The position numbers and the translations under genes are program-made. A model generated the notes under the pieces. It was given only the letters and a program-made list of their open reading frames with translations. It had not been told where the DNA came from and did no database searches. DNA of 17,831 nt. Origin: Clostridia bacterium. GTDB lineage: Bacteria > Bacillota_E > SLMV01 > PUMD01. Location: NCBI GenBank assembly GCA_003562655.1, contig PWUC01000128.1, positions 1 to 17,831 on the forward strand, given 5' to 3'. This document shows, piece by piece, positions 14,289-17,831 of this stretch; positions within the stretch are counted from its first letter, which is position 1; every line of letters begins with the position of its first letter.

Positions 14289-14861
14289 TCACTCCCCCCT
14301 TCTGACTTCCGGGCTCACCAAACAGAGAACGCCCAGGGCGAAGGCCGTGGTCACCGCAGCGGTGACCATCGCCAGGGGCACCTGGCCGGGCAGGGGCAGG
14401 TGTGGGTGCACGCCCAGGGCGTAGTCTGCGACATCGTTGATGAGAAACCACCCCGCCGGCAGCAGGAGATACCGCCGGCGCACCGGCCACAGAGCGGCGC
14501 CGTAGGTGCCCCCCTGAAACAGCATCCCCAGGTGGCTGCAGAACAGAAACACATTCGGGGCCGTCATTGGAGCCCCGGCCAGCCACGAGTGACCGATGAT
14601 CACCACGGTCCACATCCCGTACTTGATGGACGATGCCCAGGCGAGGGCATCCCACCACGGGCTCGGACGGCCCCTGAGCCTCCGCAGCAGGGCCCAGGCG
14701 ACAAACCCTGCGGCCAGGGGGCAATCGGGCACGACGGGCCACAGAAGCAGGGGTGTGACGACCAGCTGACCCGCGTACCAGAAATAACCGCCCACCAGAC
14801 CGGCTGCGTTCAGCGCCGCGATCACCATCATGACCGCGGGGCGGCTGAAAAAGCCCTTCAC
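14289..14861 (-). CDS. DUF1405 multi-pass membrane protein (YpjA-like)
   Basis: A 190-residue integral membrane protein with about five or six hydrophobic segments (roughly 8-28, 33-58, 74-96, 100-124, 130-148 and 160-182). Motifs that I associate with DUF1405 are WPVVPDCPLA (41-50), SSIKYGMWT (77-85), HLGMLFQG (110-117) and NDVADYALGVHPHLP (142-156). The family has no established function. Bacillus YpjA is a member, which supports a Bacillota-like host. The GTG start has GGGGGAG seven bases upstream. It lies between the large secreted-protein gene (21-base gap) and the HMA gene (four-base gap), in one operon. Confidence 0.85.
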   Translation of the reverse strand: MKGFFSRPAVMMVIAALNAAGLVGGYFWYAGQLVVTPLLLWPVVPDCPLAAGFVAWALLRRLRGRPSPWWDALAWASSIKYGMWTVVIIGHSWLAGAPMTAPNVFLFCSHLGMLFQGGTYGAALWPVRRRYLLLPAGWFLINDVADYALGVHPHLPLPGQVPLAMVTAAVTTAFALGVLCLVSPEVRRGE

Positions 14862-14882
14862 CCTTCAACTCCCCCATCTCCA

Positions 14883-16976
14883 TCAACGGCCCGTCAGGCT
14901 CGTCGCCAGCACCTGGACCGGGCGCTCCTCGGTGAAGATCACCGAGAAATAGCGCGATGAACCGTCGACTCGCCTCCAGCTGTACCGCAGGTTCACCGCT
15001 CCGGTGACCTGGAAGGTCCCCGGCCGCTCCCACACCACGTCGAATTCCTCTGCCGGGTAGATCACGATCTGCAGGTTCTCCACCGGCCCGGGGACAGGAT
15101 CCAGCTCGACCTCCACCCTGTACCTGGCCGGCCTGCCGACCACCCATGCCGCGGGGCCGCTGAGGGTGATCTCCGGGATCAGCTCTCGCGCGGTGTCGTA
15201 GGGGAAAACCTCCGTCCACCCCTCCGAGGGCACCGCCACGCTCCACTGTCCCTCGACGAGGGCGGTGCCGTCTGCCGCGAGCGACCTGGCCGTCACCTCG
15301 TACTGGCCCGCCTCCCGGTAAGTGTGCGCAACCTCGCCGCTGAGATTCGCGGGATCCGCGTCGAGACGCTCTCCCTCGTCGCCGAAATCCCAGGCCCAGG
15401 CCGCGTGCGAAATCCTCCGCTCCGTCTTGAGGGTGGTGCTCTTGTTTCGATATGTGGCCCGGATCTCAGGGATCTCTTCTTCGACATCACCGGGCCCCAC
15501 TCCTGTCTGCTCATCCCGCCGGTCCCCTTTCAGATCCTGTGCGTCGGCGCCGGCGAGGCCCGGATATCGCAAGCGGGTGGCCAGGCTCAGTATGGCGTCG
15601 GCGAATCGTCCCAGAAGGTCCATGACCGCACTGGGTTGGGGTCCGTGAGCTCCGCCTCCCAGGAGTTCGACGGCAGCGGCGGCAATGTCCTCGTCCCGGC
15701 CGGCCCGCCCGCCGACGGTCGTGAACAGCTCCACCACATCGCCGGCCACACCAGACCGGGCGGACTGCGCCTCGGTCCACCAGTCGTTGGGACCGATGTG
15801 AGGGTTGAAGATCTGCCACCAGTTCGGAGCGGTGGCCAGCACGGCCGACGCCGTTCCGGACTCGCCTGCCCCGCCCCCGGGGGAATCGATGCGTCCGATC
15901 AGTTGATTTGCAGGAATCTCCAGCGGGCCCTCGGGACCCGGCACGGTCACCCACCTCGGCAGCTGGTAGAGCAGGACTTCCTCCCCGAGATCCAGCTGCT
16001 GCTCCAGCCAGCCCAGGGCCTCCTGACGCCCCCGGTTGGCCAGGTTCGGCATGATGTAGTCGCGCACAAATCGCAATGCCCTCCTGCGGGCAAACTCGAT
16101 CAGCATCGTCTTCCAGTCGGGCCCGACGGGGACGTCCAGGAGAAGATCCTCGCCGAGGACCCGGGTGGCGGGGACCATGGTGAGGTACGTCCGGCGGGCA
16201 GTGAGGGCCGACAGGAGATCCACGTAGCCCCAGGAGAGGAACCGTCCCGGCTCTCCCAGTTCAAGCTCCGCCAGTGTCCCGTCCCAGCTGACCGGAACCC
16301 CCGCGTCCGTCAGATAGGTGGGCAGCCTCGCGGGATACCGCGCGGAGGCCCATCCGAGGAAGCCGACGGCTCCCTCGAGACCCGCGGGCAGAAGGGACAT
16401 GTGTTGGGATGTGAGATAGCTTCCGTACAGTGGTTCGAACAGGTCCCGGCTGCGCTGGGCCACGTAGTGCTTCAGGCCCACGTACTCCGGCCGGGCCCAC
16501 CGCGGTGCCTCTTCCGTACGGTACATGTCGCGCTCACTCCGGTACCTCTCCACCCTCGCCGCCAGCTGCTCCGCGTACAGGGCATCAGCGGCAACCGAAC
16601 CGGCCCCGGTCGGGGCGACCAGCACCAGGTTTGCCGCCACAAAACCTCTTCCCTCTCTCTCGAGCCACCACCTCACCGGCAGGGCGGCGGCCCCAACCGC
16701 CACCACGTCAAAGCCCTCAGGGTCCGCTGTCAGCTGCTCCAGGCTGCGCACACCGCTGGCAAAGGAGCCATCCAGGCAGACGGTGACCACCTCCCATCCC
16801 GCATCGACGAGGGCCCTCTCCAGCGTTGACACGTCCAGGTAGGGAGGCGCAGTGACCAGCAGGACCCGTTCATCGGATCCAGCAGGCGCCGCTGTAACCG
16901 GACCCGCCACCAGTGACACGAAAACCATGCCGACAATCACCCCAGCACCGACTCCAATCCGCAATAGGCTCATCAT
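14883..16976 (-). CDS. Large secreted protein: degenerate alpha/beta-hydrolase-like domain plus PKD domain
   Basis: A 697-residue protein with an N-terminal signal peptide (hydrophobic 4-30, ending in VTAAPA), so it is exported. Residues 36-130 resemble the start of a lipase-type alpha/beta hydrolase: ERVLLVTAPP, ALVDAGWEVVTVCLD, SLEQLTADPEGFDVVAVG, then LVLVAPTGAGS. At the nucleophile elbow, where VGHSMGG is expected, it reads VGAAALP (94-100), so the catalytic serine is missing. A long region (130-500) with many Trp and Tyr follows. A PKD-like fold is visible near 505-582 (AWAWDFGDEGE, VAHTYREAGQYEVTARS). A further beta-rich domain (about 590-697) ends the protein. The ATG overlaps the previous gene's stop (ATGA) and has GGAGGAGG upstream. 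I recognise no named family for the whole protein; the hydrolase comparison is by eye. Confidence 0.75.
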   Translation of the reverse strand: MMSLLRIGVGAGVIVGMVFVSLVAGPVTAAPAGSDERVLLVTAPPYLDVSTLERALVDAGWEVVTVCLDGSFASGVRSLEQLTADPEGFDVVAVGAAALPVRWWLEREGRGFVAANLVLVAPTGAGSVAADALYAEQLAARVERYRSERDMYRTEEAPRWARPEYVGLKHYVAQRSRDLFEPLYGSYLTSQHMSLLPAGLEGAVGFLGWASARYPARLPTYLTDAGVPVSWDGTLAELELGEPGRFLSWGYVDLLSALTARRTYLTMVPATRVLGEDLLLDVPVGPDWKTMLIEFARRRALRFVRDYIMPNLANRGRQEALGWLEQQLDLGEEVLLYQLPRWVTVPGPEGPLEIPANQLIGRIDSPGGGAGESGTASAVLATAPNWWQIFNPHIGPNDWWTEAQSARSGVAGDVVELFTTVGGRAGRDEDIAAAAVELLGGGAHGPQPSAVMDLLGRFADAILSLATRLRYPGLAGADAQDLKGDRRDEQTGVGPGDVEEEIPEIRATYRNKSTTLKTERRISHAAWAWDFGDEGERLDADPANLSGEVAHTYREAGQYEVTARSLAADGTALVEGQWSVAVPSEGWTEVFPYDTARELIPEITLSGPAAWVVGRPARYRVEVELDPVPGPVENLQIVIYPAEEFDVVWERPGTFQVTGAVNLRYSWRRVDGSSRYFSVIFTEERPVQVLATSLTGR

Positions 16977-17629
16977 CGAAAGACCTCCTCCGGGCTTTTC
17001 ACCCTACGATGCTGCACCCAACCCACGTTGTGCACCACCAATACGACGGCCGGTTCGCCCAGAACCAGCGCCTCCTCCAACCTGTCCTGCCACCGATGGG
17101 GATCCCAATATGTGGTGAGCCCGCCCGACGGCTCCCGGACCCCGCCGATTCTTCTCTGCTGTCCCGGCCCCAACTGAAAGGGCTCACCCGAAAGCTCCAG
17201 AAACACCTCCCCCCCGGCCGATATGCTGCGAACCAGCAGGATCAACTGGGAGAAATGGGACCTTTGCAGGGGGAATTTCAGGGTCTGCGGAACATCGCGC
17301 ACCGATGTCAGCTCCCCTGCCACCACATCCTCGGGCGCCTTCACCCGGTACAGGATCCGCGCCGGCGGGGGCATGAGTCGATCCGAGACCGAGACCTCGG
17401 AGATGAGAAGATCACCCGTCCATTCGGGATGAGACAGCCCGTCCAGGGGTGCATGGTGCGAATCGAAGACGGTTCTGGCCTCAATGCAAAGGAGCAGAAA
17501 CTCGCCCGGGGGCGTATCGAGCCGGCGGGGAAAATACCCTGACAGCGTCACATGACCGAGGACTGCGGCCACCGCCAGGATGAGCACAGTGTAGACTGCG
17601 ACCGGGAGGATCCTGCGCACGAAAATCAC
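16973..17629 (-). CDS. Single-pass membrane protein with extracytoplasmic domain, function unknown
   Basis: A 218-residue protein with a TM anchor near the N-terminus (about 8-28, after MIFVRRIL), placing the remaining 190 residues outside the cytoplasm. That part looks like a globular beta-rich domain (LLISEVSVSD, ARILYRVKAPEDV, LVRSISAGGEVFLELSGEPF) followed by WDPHRWQDRLEEALVLGEPAVVLVVHNV. I do not recognise a family. The start is GTG, with only a weak purine stretch upstream. It overlaps the start of the large secreted protein by four bases, so the two are very likely coupled partners. It is the first gene after a strong promoter. Confidence 0.78.
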   Translation of the reverse strand: MIFVRRILPVAVYTVLILAVAAVLGHVTLSGYFPRRLDTPPGEFLLLCIEARTVFDSHHAPLDGLSHPEWTGDLLISEVSVSDRLMPPPARILYRVKAPEDVVAGELTSVRDVPQTLKFPLQRSHFSQLILLVRSISAGGEVFLELSGEPFQLGPGQQRRIGGVREPSGGLTTYWDPHRWQDRLEEALVLGEPAVVLVVHNVGWVQHRRVKSPEEVFR

Positions 17630-17652
17630 TTCAATAGGGGTCGGATGACCTT

Positions 17653-17680
17653 AGTATACCATAAATTCCCATCGCGTCAA
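17653..17680 (-). promoter_or_regulatory. Near-consensus sigma-70-type promoter of the secreted-protein operon
   Basis: On the minus strand, TTGACG (17675-17680) and TATACT (17653-17658) are separated by 16 bases, each matching five of six consensus positions. The spacer is AT-rich compared with the rest of the window. Transcription would begin about 15-20 bases before the GTG at 17629, so the leader is very short, consistent with the poor ribosome site there. Confidence 0.75.
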
Positions 17681-17685
17681 GGGAG

Positions 17686-17708
17686 GCGGGGGGATTTGCT
17701 CCCCCCGC
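17686..17708 (-). terminator. Hairpin after the right-edge ORF
   Basis: GCGGGGGGA (17686-17694) and TCCCCCCGC (17700-17708) form a perfect nine-base-pair stem with a five-base loop. It lies 14 bases past the TAA of the right-edge ORF and directly ahead of the promoter at 17653-17680. It lacks a T-tract but separates the two transcription units. Confidence 0.5.
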
Positions 17709-17722
17709 GCTGCGCCGCTGCC

Positions 17723-17830
17723 TTATTGTTGTCTTTCAGCCATGGCCCTCTCGGCCCTCGCTATGGCGGCGCTGACCAGCGAACCGCAGGCCCGGGCCGG
17801 CATCTCACCCCAGTCACCGTTTCGTTCCAT
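17723..17830 (-). CDS. Short ORF at the right edge, possibly the C-terminus of a longer gene
   Basis: Reading leftward from the window edge, a frame open to the TAA at 17723 encodes 35 residues from an ATG at 17830; the true start may lie outside the window. The visible product is amphipathic and Ala/Arg/Glu-rich at its end (ARAERAMAERQQ) after GEMPARACGSLV. There is a faint likeness to the C-terminal half of alpha/beta-type small acid-soluble spore proteins (AR-x-x-GS and an IA-x-AE-like helix), but the diagnostic Gly-Gly is absent and the spacing is shorter, so I do not name it. A hairpin follows the stop, which supports a real gene end. Confidence 0.35.
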   Translation of the reverse strand: MERNGDWGEMPARACGSLVSAAIARAERAMAERQQ

Positions 17831-17831
17831 C

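Noticed and set aside
15324..16829. 501-residue plus-strand ORF
   Set aside because: It is antisense to the secreted PKD protein, whose start, signal peptide and coupling to its neighbour are well supported.

Overview
The window is GC-rich, tightly packed bacterial chromosome. Three things suggest a monoderm, probably a high-GC member of the Bacillota or a relative: a MurT/GatD pair for amidating lipid II, a DUF1405 (YpjA-type) membrane protein, and a separately encoded biotin carrier and carboxyltransferase next to an OadG-like subunit. This placement is inference. No mobile element, CRISPR array, rRNA or prophage gene is visible.

Layout, left to right. Bases 1-527 hold no convincing gene. 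From 528 to 9627 a long run of minus-strand genes reads, in transcription order: succinyl-CoA-ligase-like beta and alpha subunits, a family III CoA-transferase, a threonine-synthase-like PLP enzyme, a nitroreductase-like flavoprotein, a CBS-CBS-ACT protein, a Nudix hydrolase, tRNA-Pro(CGG), a small two-helix membrane protein, MurT and GatD. Many of these genes overlap or nearly touch. A good sigma-70-type promoter (9816-9844) lies about 190 bases ahead of sucC. A YtcJ-type amidohydrolase (9922-11577, minus) lies upstream and is divergent from a plus-strand operon (11765-14025). That operon encodes an OadG-like membrane subunit, a biotin carrier protein and a biotin-dependent carboxyltransferase, and ends at a strong hairpin shared with a convergent minus-strand operon. 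The convergent operon (14075-17629) encodes a single-pass membrane protein, a large secreted protein with a PKD domain and what looks like a dead alpha/beta-hydrolase domain, a DUF1405 protein and a small MxCxxC metal-binding protein. It has a near-consensus promoter at 17653-17680. The right edge holds the end of another minus-strand ORF.

How the genes may work together. The carboxyltransferase trio, the acyl-CoA ligase pair and the CoA-transferase fit CoA-ester and dicarboxylate metabolism (oxaloacetate, pyruvate, propionyl-CoA, methylmalonyl-CoA or succinyl-CoA exchange). No decarboxylase beta subunit and no methylmalonyl-CoA mutase is in the window, so the reaction is open. MurT and GatD modify peptidoglycan. 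The least explained part is the secreted-protein operon at 14.1-17.6 kb. Several real genes have long antisense ORFs opposite them; these are GC-driven shadows and were left out.
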